DNA from: Apostichopus japonicus
Taxonomy: Eukaryota > Echinodermata > Holothuroidea > Aspidochirotida > Stichopodidae
Length of the DNA: 64,000 nucleotides
NCBI RefSeq assembly: GCF_037975245.1
Contig: NC_092578.1
Span: forward strand, 5,933,001 to 5,997,000
Direction: 5' to 3'
The notes beneath the pieces were generated by a model. That model did not search any database and was not told the DNA's origin. It saw only the letters and a list, made by a program, of their open reading frames with translations. A program made the translations under genes and the position numbers. This document shows, piece by piece, positions 31,790 through 45,600 of this stretch; position 1 is the first letter of the stretch, and each line of letters begins with the position of its first letter.

Positions 31790-34367
31790 AGGGTGTGAAG
31801 ACTTGCGCACAAAGAAACGTCTCATGCCAGTAATCTGACCTAGTTTCGAATGAGGTGTAACAGAAGTGTTAGATACCATCATCGATCCCAGAAAATACAC
31901 ACACAGCTTGCTACCGTCGGTATTAGACACTAGTGTACAGTCAATACATACAGCTACGGTCAATACTCACAACACAGTGTACATAGCAGCGTGGACATCT
32001 CAGGTCAGGCTAGTTAAAAATAACACGGTGTCACGTTTCATTACTCTCTGCATTTTGCAGCGACAAGAAGAAAACGTCATTTGCAAGCAACGGAAAGTTA
32101 ACTTTTTCAGAGCGCGGCACGCGGTTTCGGGCGAGTCTTCAATGCCTTGATATGACATTTTATAACACCGTGTAGACTGTACCCCTCTGTTACAAATTAA
32201 AATTTAAGGAAGAGGGACATAAAAATTCGCTGACGTTCGTACTAGGAAGGGACCCGGTGTGTGTTTGCTGGGGGAGGGGTGTCCATTCGTGTTCCCATTC
32301 TTCCAGTGGCTACGGCCCTGCATATATAACATTTATAAATACAGTACACAATATACTTGTGTGTAGGTAAAGCGTCAGGTATCTCATATATCACAACTCA
32401 GTACCATACGACGCACTGAGCTTTGACTAGAGTAAACGGTTAATTACTGAATCAAAGTTCACTTGTTCTTGCTTAGTATGGTTATAATGAGAAAAACCAT
32501 GGTAATGGGTTTGCAGGTTGGTTATACTTTTACTTTGGTGATTATGTCAGGATTTTCGTCTTTCCAAATTGCCATGAAGTAGGCCTCAGCGATGTCAATT
32601 GACTTTGTAAGCAAGAATCCTGATTTAAACAAAAAGAATAATAATATTTAAAAAAAAAAGTTATATGATTGACATCTGGCAGCGGAACTGATATCTACGT
32701 GCAGCTGTGTCAATATCCATTCGTTTATACACATGACAAACTCGCAAACGAAATTAATGATTTAACAACTGCTAAACATTTAGAAATCAATTGGAAATTT
32801 GAAACATCTTGAAATCAAACAAGAGAGTTCATTTTGCGCATAAAGGAGGGCGCAGTCCACCCTGCACTGTGTGATTAGCAAAAGCAAATTTTTGTTTGTT
32901 GAGAAAAGGTAGCATACGCACATTGAAAAAGCACTATTGACTGACACACTAAATCAAATAAGTAATGTGGTCTTTAAGTCTTGATAGAAGTTCTCACTAG
33001 CTAAGCGCTACCCAACCGTTCTCCTACTGCATTTTGTCACTTTTCCCGAGATAGGAGGACATTCGGGCGGAGGTGGATTGATATAGACTCTAATAGGAGT
33101 ATGCCACCAAAAAGCTCAGTTCCCTTTTTTCTAGAATTTCTTTCACAGACTGCTATGTGTTTCTGTACACCCTATTTCTTAGTAAAGACTAACGCCCTCA
33201 ATAGCTGATAGACGTCACTGTCAACACAAGTTCTTCCGATTGTGGAGCTTGTTTAAGTGTATTTGCCAAGTACCGTTTGTACACAGTATGGCTGGTGTCC
33301 ATGCCACATCTGGTCAACTAGTAATACTGTTCATTTATGTGTAGTATGCTACTAGTAGTTAAATCGACAATTGACTTAGCTCGTGGTTGTGGTGATCCTG
33401 TTTGCAAATTTAGGTAAGTAAATCCCTCCTTTTCACTGTGATAATTCGCGTCATATTCACTTGTATTGCAGTGTCCATAATTCCCGTGTTTTAAGTTCCG
33501 TAATTATGTAGTACAGTAAGACGAACGTTTCGTCTGTAGTCCGTCAGTAGCCTAGGCCTAAGTTACTGTAGGCCAAAGTTCGATTTTTTGTTTGGTACGC
33601 ACTGACTGATGCTATGCACAGTAGCGAAGGGTTCCCGTGTCTTTACCTCAGGTGTGTTATGTTTTAGGCCTAAGTTTAGTAACTGTAAGTGTTATGAGAT
33701 ACACCTTGGACTGACCTAAGTGCCAAAGTGGAGTAATAATATGCACAACTGCTGAAGAGCCTGCAAGATTCTTCACTGGTCATTGCTTGGTAGTCTTGGT
33801 GATTTTGTTAAAAAGTGGACATGGACTCTCAAAATAAAGTCTGCAATGAAAACATGCTATTGGTGATATTTTGCTGTTCATACAGTCCATGGTTGTGAAA
33901 TTGATATGGTATCTTCCTTCATATTCCAAGTTTGTAAAACTTGACAGTATTTATTTTGAAATGCAAGGTATCATTGCACATAGGCCCTAGTTTGAATACC
34001 AACAATATAAAAAATATAAGCATTTAAAGGCATTGAAGACTCGCCCCAAACCAAGTGCCATGCTCTGAAAAACTTAACTTTCCATTGCTTGCAAGTGAAG
34101 TTTTCTGCCTGTCGCTACTTAAAAATACCTTGTAATCTTTAGCTGGACCTGAGATGTCCATTGCTGTATCGTTTGTACACTGTGCTGTGGGTATTGACTG
34201 CCGCTGTATGTACTGACTGTACACTAGTATCTAATTACCGAAGGTAGCAAGCTGTGTGCGTATTTTCTGGGATGGATGGTGGTGTCTAACACTTCTGTTA
34301 CACCTCATTTGAAACTAGGTCAGATTACCAGCATTAGATGTTTCTTTTGCGCGAGTCTTCACACCCT
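31790..34367. mobile_element. TTAA-flanked element with about 360-bp terminal inverted repeats (Kolobok/piggyBac-like)
   Basis: Left end AGGGTGTGAAGACTTGCGCA and right end (reverse complement) AGGGTGTGAAGACTCGCGCA, each preceded by TTAA (31786-31789 and 34368-34371). The arms match for about 360 bp (to about 32150 and from about 34020), with phrases such as GGGCGAGTCTTCAATGCC and its complement at the inner edges. TTAA duplications with AGGG starts suggest Kolobok; piggyBac is the alternative. About 1.9 kb between the arms has no transposase that I can see. Short arm-derived frames (31866-32150 and 34024-34224) are not genes. Confidence 0.8.
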
Positions 34368-34371
34368 TTAA

Positions 34372-36061
34372 GCCACCACTAATTATAATTTGAATAACCA
34401 GAATTATGATTTAGTTCCCGTACATGAAATTTGAAGTAATGTCACATAAGTTTGGATTTGGGTTTCTACTCATCAACCTCACTTTAAAAACAAAGGGATT
34501 ATGAAAATATGAGTACCAAAATATTTTAAGAACAATAAAGATTGTGTAATAAGTAACCATGTATATAATATGAGTAACGTGAGTAACCATAAAGCAGGTT
34601 GGGAAATTTAAACCTAGTTTTACTGGGATTTACCATGGGAGAGTGGGAGGGGGGGGGTCTCAGTATGGTTGGGGTCTCATCCCTCCCAATCTTGCCAAAA
34701 AAATATTCAACAGTCCTAATTGTTGGATATTTACTCAACTTGTGACAATTTTTTTGCTTATACTATTCAGGGTTCAAATTTAATTTGATACTACTGATAT
34801 TGTTGTCCAAACTAGGGGAAAGGTGGCAGGTGGTATCTGCCCTGCTGAAATCCCTCAATTGAAATTCAGCGGCCTACACCCCCTCCCTTATTCACATTAG
34901 CGACATTCCTGACAATCTCTGAGTCAATACTACCTTTTAACTATAGGGTGGCATATGGCATATATACCCCATCTACTGTACCCATCATGCAATACATATA
35001 TACTGCTGCAACCTTATGTCATTCATGCATATGTATTTCTATTGAATTCACTTCTTCCAAATCAAAAGTTTAAATTTTCTTTGCGATTGAAAAAATTCTC
35101 AGTTACAGAAGCAGTAAATCTGTACTATTGATGAGAATGGTGATTTAATTTAATTTAATTTCTACAACGAATTATAAAAGAGGTATTGCAAATTTATTCA
35201 AACTAGCAAACAGCCATTAAACTTGGAGACAGCAAACAGCCATAAAACTTGGAGACCGTTAGGCAGTAGAGTATGAAGGATTGCTCTGCCTTAGTGAAAT
35301 GGTGGCAAGTGTTTAATTAAGCAGAATAACAACCTGTTGGATCCAAAGTGGAAATGGCCAAGTCCACAAGATACTATTTCTTCATGTCAACAACCATGAA
35401 TGAAAAATTAAAAAATCTCTGTAAAGCTTTCAGAAGCAGCCAATCAATCAATCTGAAGAATAGCTGAAATTTGTAAATTTGTTTTTTTTGTCGTCGGTAG
35501 CAGGATATTAAGTTTAGAACCCAGATTTGTTTGTTTTCAAAGTTTTGTTACAACAGTTGAAATGGTTTAAAATGTGTTGCAGTTGGTATATGCATTATGT
35601 GTGCAGGGTAAATTGAAAGCGTTTGTAACAGTTTACATTATTTAACCCTGTGAGTGTAAATTCAAAGAAACCAAGTTAAAGAAAATTTGTTATATATTAG
35701 GTTAGGGTAGTAGGGTTTTAGTGCATGTGCAGTGTTATGTAACACAGAGCTTGTTCTGTTTACAGCACACAGCATACATGTGTCTGTTGAATTGTCTACG
35801 GATGTAATTGTAACTCTAATTTTGATCCTTCTTTACAAAAGGGCTGAATCCTTTTGAAAAGGTGTACAACCCTTTAATTATGTAATAATGATGACTTTAG
35901 GCAGATCTATGATATTGGCGTTGGTTTGTATGTTTTTAGTATGGAATGCATAAATATGTACAGCTTTAAGAAGCATCTCATATTTATGTAGCAGTTGCTC
36001 ACCATCAGCCAATTCTGCAAGCTCAAACAATTTTCGTTCCTCTTTCATTCACAGTGCAAGT
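34372..36061. other. upstream region of the sialyltransferase gene, no exon recognised
   Basis: AT-rich DNA with a 25-bp tandem duplication near 35205-35258 (AAACTTGGAGACAGCAAACAG type) and a poly-G tract near 34650. A weak acceptor-like TTTCATTCACAG at 36043-36054 could join an upstream untranslated exon to the first coding exon. Possible donors such as TTTAGGTAAGTA at 33410 lie inside the TTAA element, so I do not call a 5' exon. Confidence 0.35.
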
Positions 36062-36132
36062 ATGTTGCAGAAGGTTTTGCTTTCCAGTCAAAGGGTGATA
36101 ATCAGAAAATGAGATGTCTTGCAGGTTCTTGA
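36062..36132 (+). promoter_or_regulatory. two upstream ORFs before the sialyltransferase start
   Basis: An ATG at 36062 opens 16 codons (MLQKVLLSSQRVIIRK) ending at 36112. A second ATG at 36109, with A at -3, opens 7 codons and overlaps the main ATG at 36114, ending at 36132. If both are in the mature 5' UTR they would be expected to lower initiation at the main start. Confidence 0.4.
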
Positions 36133-36620
36133 AGTTTCGGCCTCTGCAAATCTGCATTTTGGCTGGGCTTGTTGTCTATGTACTGCTAACCCTCATGGAC
36201 AATGCGATATTTTTGACCAAGACACAGTCTTCAAACGTTCATAGAGGTGAGAGGGTTGACCCACAGTTACCTGTCAGAGTAGTTTCCGAGGAAGCGAAAC
36301 ATGAAAACGGTCAAGGAGCAGAGGGAGTCGAGTCGGGCGAAACACTGAAAAATATTGAGCTTCTATTAGGTAAAATTCACCAGAAATTAAGCGAGAGTGA
36401 AAACAGTGCCAACGTCTCTGACGTGATTCACGAAGATATCAAGACGGTGAAAGAACTCTTTCGTCAGGCCTATGGCTCGGATAATTTGGCCCAGCTGGGA
36501 GATTCAGCTAAATTTTTTATGAATGGGTTCCTACAGGAGCCAAAGGAGGCATGGCCGAAACCACCCAAGGTACAGCTGAACGAAATGGAGTACATGCGGG
36601 ACCCCTCGTACATTGTCCCG
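36114..36620 (+). CDS. sialyltransferase exon 1: anchor and stem
   Basis: 169 codons from MSCRFLKFRPLQ to DPSYIVP, then donor GTGAGTATT (phase 0). The start is the first ATG of this frame after upstream stops. The stem includes SGETLKNIELLLGKIHQKLS and DIKTVKELFRQAYG, likely helical. The open frame beyond 36620 is intron. Confidence 0.87.
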
Positions 36621-39600
36621 GTGAGTATTATCAGTGTACATCTCATAGCAAAGCCATTCCCAACAACTCATCATCATTTTCCTTACATATTAGTAGTAGT
36701 AAGTTGATTCTCGTCTATCCGACATGCTCAGTGATTAACCTCTGCCACGTATCACGATCTTGCGCAAGGTTTATTACTTCCTCGAAATTGTTAGTGTTAA
36801 CGTCCATAAATTGCGACTTTATTTTTCCAAGCAAGGTAGTCACAGCCTCACAGGCCTTCCTACTGGTTTAGCAGTAGGTCTAAATGCTTCTCTTAAAGCA
36901 ACCTTTGCTGGAGCGTCCTCCTGAAGTCTTGCTACATGACCGAAAAATCTCAATCTTCTACGTGCGACTATGGATGAGGATGACCAAGGTGTTTGGTTGG
37001 TTTCATTGTAGAGCTCATCGTTGATAACCAATTGTTATTGGTCCATCTAATGTTGAGAATATTACGAAGTAGTCTCCTTTGAAAAGTGTCAATTTTGCGA
37101 TCAAGATCCTTCGTTCCTTACATGGTGTTGAGATACTTGTTAATAAGAATACCTCCTATGAGTCCAGGAGAAAAAATGTTTTCCATTTGGGAGATACATT
37201 GGTTTTAAATTCATACCAGGGGGCTGGCTACCTTACATGAATTTGCAGTGCCAATATGAGGTGAATGAGGTGAGACCAATTACTTCTGTAGTTGTTCTTG
37301 TCATATCTTCATGGTTAAAGTTAAGTAGTATTGCCACTTCATGTATTGCCAGTATGAGGGGGAATGCTTTCTGCTTCATTCTATCATTTACTTAAAGGAG
37401 AGGGGGGTTGGGGGGGGGTGGGGGAAAGGGCTCATCTGTCTTTGCAGTGAAATCATATGATGTCCAGGGAATAGTTTATTGCTCAAATTTTGCATATGAA
37501 ACAGTTTTCATCTCAATACATTACATGTATAGAGATATTGTAATGTAAGTGGGGCTCTCTCTTCTCTTAAAAAAGTTTCAGTGCTTTCATACAAAGTTCT
37601 TTTTCTCTGGAATTTCCAGAGCAAGCATATATCATATAGGCCAACAAAAGTTACTATTTTTTATTCCAGAATTGTATCTCATTCTATGACTTTTTCACCG
37701 ATTTATGTCCAAATCGGGCTGAAACACAGTTGTAGCAAGCCTTTTTTGCACACGCTCCAAAACTTGTTTGTAGGGAACTTTTGCCCACGTTTCCCTGTTT
37801 TTGATGATTAAGCCCGCTTCCAAGTCTGGTTTATAGCAGATGACTCATGGCAGCTACATATGAGATATATACGAAAATGGCTACCCTTGCGACCAATTTT
37901 CTGTACTGTTGTTAGGTACTCAGCGTGTAGTGTATTGCATTGCTAATTACATACATTTTTGTACTGCTGAAGGCTACGTAGTGCATTTAATTGTAGCCCA
38001 ACCATCGTTTTGCCAAAAAAACAAAACAACAATACTTTGCGTAGCTTTTTACATACTTTCTTTGCTGCTATCGTCACGCATGGTACCCGAACACCACACG
38101 TAGTCAACAGGAAAATCTTGCATAAGCATCTCTTTATTCGCTGAAATTGTGACGCAGTTAGCTCGAACTAAAATATCCATGAAATACTGCAACCTTCGAC
38201 CACATGTTAGCCTAACAACCACACTAAGTCAATGGGAAATGTAGCCTAACCATCGGTTTGCATAATAAAAAAAAATGCGTAGCTTAGTTTACAACTTTCA
38301 ATTTGCTGGAAATTGGCATTTGTTTGGAAGGTATGTGCTATGTCTTAAAGAGGGAATGTTGTATTTAATTGGAGTAGTTTCTAGTTGTTATTATTTCTTT
38401 ACATCAATCTGGTAACATTCTAGAGCAGTTTTAAACAAGTTACGATGGTACAATTTGCTTTTCAGTTTGATTGGCCTGAGCATACATTTCTAATTGAACT
38501 TGAATGGAGTTAAAAAGGTAACGAATAGGTATGCTTAACTTCAAGTTCGTAACATTTCTATTTGTTCATAAACGGAATAATACTGAAAATAAGTACAAAA
38601 TAATGTCGGAATGTAGGCAATATGTAATTAAAATTTACACTTTGGTAAAGATTGAAGATGGATGGTTTGTCTGAGATGCTTTTTGAGATGGATATTTTGA
38701 GTAACTATTCTTAGCCCATTTCAAGCCATTAACAGGTGACATACACGTCGAGGTGGTTAGGCCATTCGCTTAGCACAGTGCTGACTAGGTAGGATGTCAT
38801 ATTTTCATATTTTGGAAATTTGTAAAAAAAAAAAAAAATTCTTTCCGAGAAACTCCAGAGGTGATTTGGTACAAACAAAAGGATACCTTAGAGCCTTGTA
38901 TTACAACGAAAGCAAAAGGAAACAGGAAAATCACAACAATAATTGTTTCTATCACAAACTTTATTGCCGATTTCGTATAAACGGGATATTTTCTCTTTTT
39001 CAAATAATCGGAATCGGTACGATTATGAAAAAAATAATCGGTAATCTGTATTTTCTGTTATGCATAATCGTTTGAACACTACTTGGAAGTGGACACAGTT
39101 TTGATGGTAGTCACCACTACAGTCTACAGCAGGGTTGTCCAACCTACGGCCCGCGAGCCACAGTCCGGCCTGCCTCAGGGTTGCGTCCGGCCCGCCAGAG
39201 ATGCTCTACGGTGCGAAATTTTAGTGAGCAGATTTATTGATAACAATTTGAAGCTATATAATTGATCATTCGAACCTTCTGCGGTCCAAAAAAAACTGCA
39301 TACAGGTCAGTTTGTGTGACACTCTCTCAGCGAAGGAAAATAAATCAGTGCGCTCCGCGCGCAGTTTTCACATTTTGTTGTCTTGGGCTTCGGGCAAAAA
39401 ATCGAAAAATCGAGCGTAGGGTTCATTTGGCCCGGCCTACTTCATAATCATTCCATGTGGCCCTCCTCTGCAAAAGGTTGGACAACCCTGGTCTACAGTA
39501 ACATAGGTCGATAGGCCTACAGTAGCTTTCTCAAGGCGGGCATCTAGAATATGGTCGAGTTGTTCGCCTCTTCTAATTTGGCCGTTGTCATTGACGTCAA

Positions 39601-42600
39601 ACTATATGACCAAAAAGTCCAACAGAGACTGACCCAAGATGAAGGATACCACATAAAAAACAAGTTCTTAAATATTCTATGACATTACTAAACCTTGCAA
39701 CAACAAACAGGCAATGAGCGCTAAAGGCAACACTCGCAGGATGAAGTGTAACCTGCAGAGACTATTCATGGCAAAGTAGTGTAAATGCAAGTTCTATATT
39801 TGTTTTACCATGATTGATATTGATAATTGTAGAGACAGAGCAAAGATATGAAATTAGGAATCAAAATTAGAACTTCCAGTATTGAGATACTGCGTCATTG
39901 ATGCTCTTGTTATTTGCATCTTAGAAAATACTGTGATTACTTTGTAAAAAGACTCTTTGCACCTGTACAGCAATTTGACAATTTTGCATAGCGGTGCAAT
40001 AGTGGATCAATCATTCCCTGGAAGTGAAAGTATTAGTGTGTTTCATGTGAGTGTTTCATTTACGCACAGTGCATATTGTGGTGTAGGATTTGAACTTAAC
40101 ATTCACCTTTGTCAATTGGGTGAATGTGTACTGGACAATAAGGATATTACAATGAAATCTGAGTGAAATGCTCAGGCAGTTTGTGGTCTCGTCAGAGTTG
40201 AATTGTTTAATAACACATTTTTAACACATGTTTATCATTAGTCTTTGTTGGTGTAATGTGGCATGGATCAGACAGACAAATGCAACATAATTCTAGTACA
40301 GTAGTTATTTAAGCAATGGTATAAATAGAATAGGAAAGATTTGTAAGAGTACAGATACATAGACAGAGATATATACTGTACTTGCAGAAATTGCTTCACT
40401 AGTTTCTCTTGAGACAATAGCAGATACTACTATGACTGCACATTGTCTTCCCAACGGTTTAAGCGTAGGTTTAACAGAAAATTTTGAAACTTGCTTGGAA
40501 GTTGCAATCCACATGCCTATTCCCAATCACTTTGGGAAGGTCATATTTAGACATTTTAATTGCCACCCCCCCCCTTCCCCGGTACAAGAATCGAAAATGG
40601 TGGTGAAGAATGGCAGGAAGAAAAAACGTGTTAAAACAAAGAATTTGTTAGAGAAACAGGATGTCCTGTCTCATCTGGAGAGCTAGAGAATCGGAAGCAT
40701 TCTTGAAGTTATATGAAGCAATTATATAATAACTGCTTGCTGTAAACCCCCATGTATAGTCTTGTTGTCAAGCTTCAAGGTTTCTAATATGATGATGTAT
40801 GACACCCAACACAATGAACCAATCACAATCAATGGTTGGCTAATTGGTTGGGCATACCGTTTGTCTCGGCTCCCTCTAAAATGTGGGAACGAAAGGTCAA
40901 CAGTAGTGACCCCAAAATATGCTAGAATGTCATTTAATGGTCACTCAAATTCCAATTCAAGGAGCAGTCAACTACCAGCCTTTAAAAGGATTTTCTTTGC
41001 ATGACTGAAACATTTTAATTGTGGAATTTTAACACGAGTCTGGAAGTACTTTTGAGATTCAGAATGAAACCACCAGAAATGTACTTTTGAGAACATAGAT
41101 AGCAATTTTTAGTATGCTTTTAAACTATGGTGCCAATACTGACATGACCTTCAACCTCATGGTGTGAGATGAGTACAGAATGCAGTTTGCCTCAACCAAT
41201 CTGATTGGTGTAAACTGGTCGAGATGTCAGTGACCGCGCATCTATTTTCTGCGAGGAGAACTTGAAATCAAGCGATATGAGGCAGACTGTCATTCTTCGC
41301 CGATGGAAGAAAATGTAAGGTACAAACTCAAGATTGACTCGACTAGTAACCCGATACCACAACCAAGTTAGACTGCTAGGCTCGATCGATATGGGATTTT
41401 GTAATTGCAGGCCAGGGGTTGAAGGAACTGTTATTGTTGTTTACTCTCTTTTTTCACATGACAGAAGAAACTTGTGTACCCTACCTTGTTACAGTGCCAA
41501 AATACTCTGCCTTCTGGCATTGACAAATTCCATAACATTTCAAGAGAGAGTTTGAAATTCATGCCTTAGATAGATGTGAAAATTCTGAATATGAATGCAA
41601 CATTTTGTTGGATAGGAAAAGGAAATAAATAAAACCGTACATTTTCAACAATATTGTACTAATACTTAGGCTGCTAACAGTTAGCTCAATTTCTAACTGA
41701 CATTCAATGAAGCTGATTAAAGAAACACTGACTTACCATCGTTATATATTCAAGAGAGAAATAATTCACTTGCAACGTTCTATGATGAAAATAGTTGTAT
41801 GGTGATAAAACCTTAAAATGTAGTGGAAGAATAGAGTCAAGAATAAATTTATTTAGTTCCTCGCTTACCTGTCTCCCCACAACCTTAGCATTCTCGTTCT
41901 GCCGTGCCTAGAATGAACTGGTAACCTTTCAACACTTTGCGCCCTCTATGACCGGCTCCACGGGTCACCGCCCTTCTAAATCTACCATCCAAAGTGCCAA
42001 CATCGCAGGTCATTTTAGAAAAAAAATTTGATCCACAGTTTGCCTTAGTTTGGCGCCCTTCGTTCAATTCTTTACCTATGATGTTACTTTATTGGAGAGC
42101 CTGTGGTTCTTTCTCATCTTACTCCAAAACCCTGCGGTAGCCTCCGGAGGTTTTCTTAATTAAGGTACGGATTACTCTATTGACGGTTGACCAAAGTGCG
42201 CATCCTTCGAGCTCAAGAGTGCTGGATTCGGTTCAGGTAGATTATAATAATTCAGGACTAACAGGCGGATGAAAGCCTCTTGAAGAACCTGCCGAATATC
42301 CCACGTCTGCACGTACTGTAGGTTCTAGCCATGTATCACAACAATAATTAAAAAGATGGGGTGCGTTAAGTATATTATATGTACTGTACGGTACATATAG
42401 ATCAATGTAGTCATCAACAGAGCTCTCCTTATATCTCAGATTTATCTGGCACAAATTTTGAATTCAATTTGCTCCTCTCTTACCTGTCTCCATTCTCCTT
42501 AAATGCACTTTCCTCATCTGTACAAGAACCTTCTATCTGAGGATTGTATCCATCAAAAGTGACATGTTAAAATCTGATGAAATCTATACAGTATGGTGGT

Positions 42601-45600
42601 TGTAAGGTATATACATATATATGCTAAATATGAGGCCCTCTTTCATATGACATGTATGCAGTTTAACAACTAAGGCTTCTGTTTTATGTTCAGCAAGGTT
42701 TTTAAGTTCATTTCTAATAGTGCGGGACCAGGGATGTTATGATAATTCGTAAATGAGAGCTCATGACTGGATCTATCCCTGCGATCTTTTCGAAAAGGAT
42801 TGGATACTGACCGCTTGAGTACGGGTCAGGACTGACAATCTACAGACTTTTGGCTCAAAATGAAATGAAGACTTACTTAAATATATGACAGAAATACTAT
42901 CTGGGCCTTGGTATTCAAACTTTGTTGCTTGGTGACTCCAATATTTCATCTTCATCATCTTGGTGACCCTCCAGAGGCGAACCTGTGTTATAGCCTGGGG
43001 GGGGGTGTGAGGGGGGAAGGGGTCGTATATGATTAAGAATGCTTACAGTAGTTGCAAAATCCTGTCATATTTTGCAACTTTTGAAGTAAGTCACGTTCAG
43101 AATTGTTTGCAGGGTCTTTTGGTCTACAAATAACAGCAATTTCTTTCTGTTTCTCTCCGAAATTTTTGGCAATCATCCAAAAACTTTTTTTTGGGCAACT
43201 TTGCAAAAAAAGGTCACGACACCCACCTTGAATACCAGGGCTCCAGAGCTGTGGTTTTCAATAGTTTAGAAAGAGAAAGCTCAGGATTCACATAATGCTA
43301 GCAGTCAAGTTATATTATGGGCATCCATGTAATAGCAGGGAGGTTGGAACATTCCATTCCTTACTCAATCAGTTTTCAATATGTACAATCTATGTACATT
43401 GCAAGTTTTCAACTTTTGTTATTTTGAGAGATATTTATAATATACTAAAGTATGGGAATTATTTATTTCCTGATGTACAACAGTTCCGTAAGAAACGGTG
43501 AGAAATCCAAGCAGCAAACGAATGTTCTAGACAGTTTGGTTTGTAAAATGAGAAGGAAGGTCATTGACTAGACACGGCGGACAGTGGTTAAAAGGTTACC
43601 AGTTCACTCTGGACAGGGTAGAATGATAGTGCTGAGGTTGTGAGGAGACAGGTTAGCTCGTCACGCGTAAATATCCAAACCAGGTAAGATTCGGAATAAT
43701 TTAAGTTCATCCATTACTTGATAAAGCCCACACAGCTTCTAAAGGTGACAACAGACTTAGGTGATAAAAGACGGTTTGTACAGCTGCTTGATGAGTGATG
43801 TGCCAGTACCCACATATGGTAATGAATCCTCACAGAATATGATATACCACCTGAAAACTGATCTGTTGTACTGTAATATCATCCAACTTTAGGGAAACTG
43901 TGTAGTTCAGTAACCTTTGTGTATAATTTTATTGTAACTTCTGTTGATATGATCCATGGACAACAACAATTTTAAGACAAATAGCCTAAGGCTACAAGTA
44001 GTGATAGCACAGATGTATTGTTTTCCCAGATGCTGTGCTGCTGTATTCATTCAAACTTTTGGCCATTGGGCAAATTTGGGGTACCGAGGAATAATTAGAA
44101 ACCGATACCAGCATTGTAACCGTATCGGGGGTGGGGAGGGGGGGGATGTTAGTCTCTGTCTGTAAGTTTGAATAGTATGTTTATAATCCCTACACTGAAG
44201 ATGCAATTGACAAAATAATATGTACATAATGATATATGTCAGCATCGCAAGTTTCATTTTCGAATACACTATGCAACCTGTAAAGCTATGTATATACACG
44301 TAGATAAAACACTTGAAGAAAGTTTATGTGTAACAAATTTGTATGTACAGTATGGCACGAAAAGAGGGAATATACTGTATGATCAAAGTAAAAATAAAGC
44401 TTCTTTGTTGATATGTACATATTATGGGCTTGATTATCTATAGCATACAGGCAATACATATTATCTTCCACGTAAAAATGAAGGTTTTTTTCCATGTTAA
44501 CACATATATAGTATCTACATATAGTATGTTAAGATATAAATCTTCCACAGAAATAAATATATCATTAACTTTCACGGTGACAAAAATAAAGTCTACTACA
44601 GAAAAATATATATCATCATCCGCGGGAATTTTTTTTAATTTTCATTCAACGGAATAACAAAATGAAAACAAGATGGCAATCCATGGAGTGGCTGATCTCA
44701 TCTCTGCCATGATGGAAGTGATTGTTGGGTTACTATCTGAATGCATCTGGTTGTCATCTTTTTAAGAAGGCTGGAATCCAGTTTCTTAACATATATATAT
44801 ATAGTTTAGTTTAAACTAAAGGAACCTCCTCGGACCTAAATCACTGAAGGGTGATCCATTGTTTAGGTAATTTCCATGTGCAGCGCACACAATCATTGTT
44901 GATAAAAAACAAAAATGGTGTGAATATTAATATCAATGTTGAGAGTTAGTGCAAGAAATCAGTAATTGTATGCATAAAATCTTCATGGCCTTTTGAGAGA
45001 AGTTTAATAATAATTTAAGACATCTTTTCACTTGTTGTAAAAATGTCAAAAAACTGCTAGTAAGTCCCAGGAAGCGTACTGATCGACAAATTAAACTTTA
45101 TTATTGCTTTTTGATAAACCACGAATATATAACGTTGGATGATATATTCTGCAAGATACATTTACACTCCGTTTGTGAATATTTGCTTCTTATCCTCCCT
45201 TGCCAGTCTCATCACAGCCTTATTCTCTCTTGCTCTACCATCGCTCTACATAGATCTCATCTCTACATGTGTACTTTGCTCTACCTTGGATGTGAAATTA
45301 ACAATTTTCACATTGATCATAGGAATCACAAAAAGGGTTGGCATCTTTGACATCCTGGCTCCTGTTTACTGCACATGTACATATAGAGAGTATTGTTAGA
45401 TAACAGTGAGCTGGATTATTCATTTAGACAAACTTGTCCAGGCAAGTTCCTAGGCACCCATAAAGACATCTCTCCAGACAGGACATACAGTCCTGCAATA
45501 CCATGCAACTTCCTGTGTTGGGATTGTCCCTGCTGCAAAACTTAATAGAAGGGAAGGAGGATCCCAGAGGGTATCATTCCAGCAACGAATACATACAACT

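Noticed and set aside
32300-32330. MITE-like end CCAGTGGCTACGGCCCTG
   Set aside because: No partner end with matching flanks was found; it lies inside the TTAA element and may be a fragment.
33395-33420. Possible untranslated first exon of the sialyltransferase gene with donor TTTAGGTAAGTA
   Set aside because: It lies within the TTAA-flanked transposon and nothing else supports an exon there.
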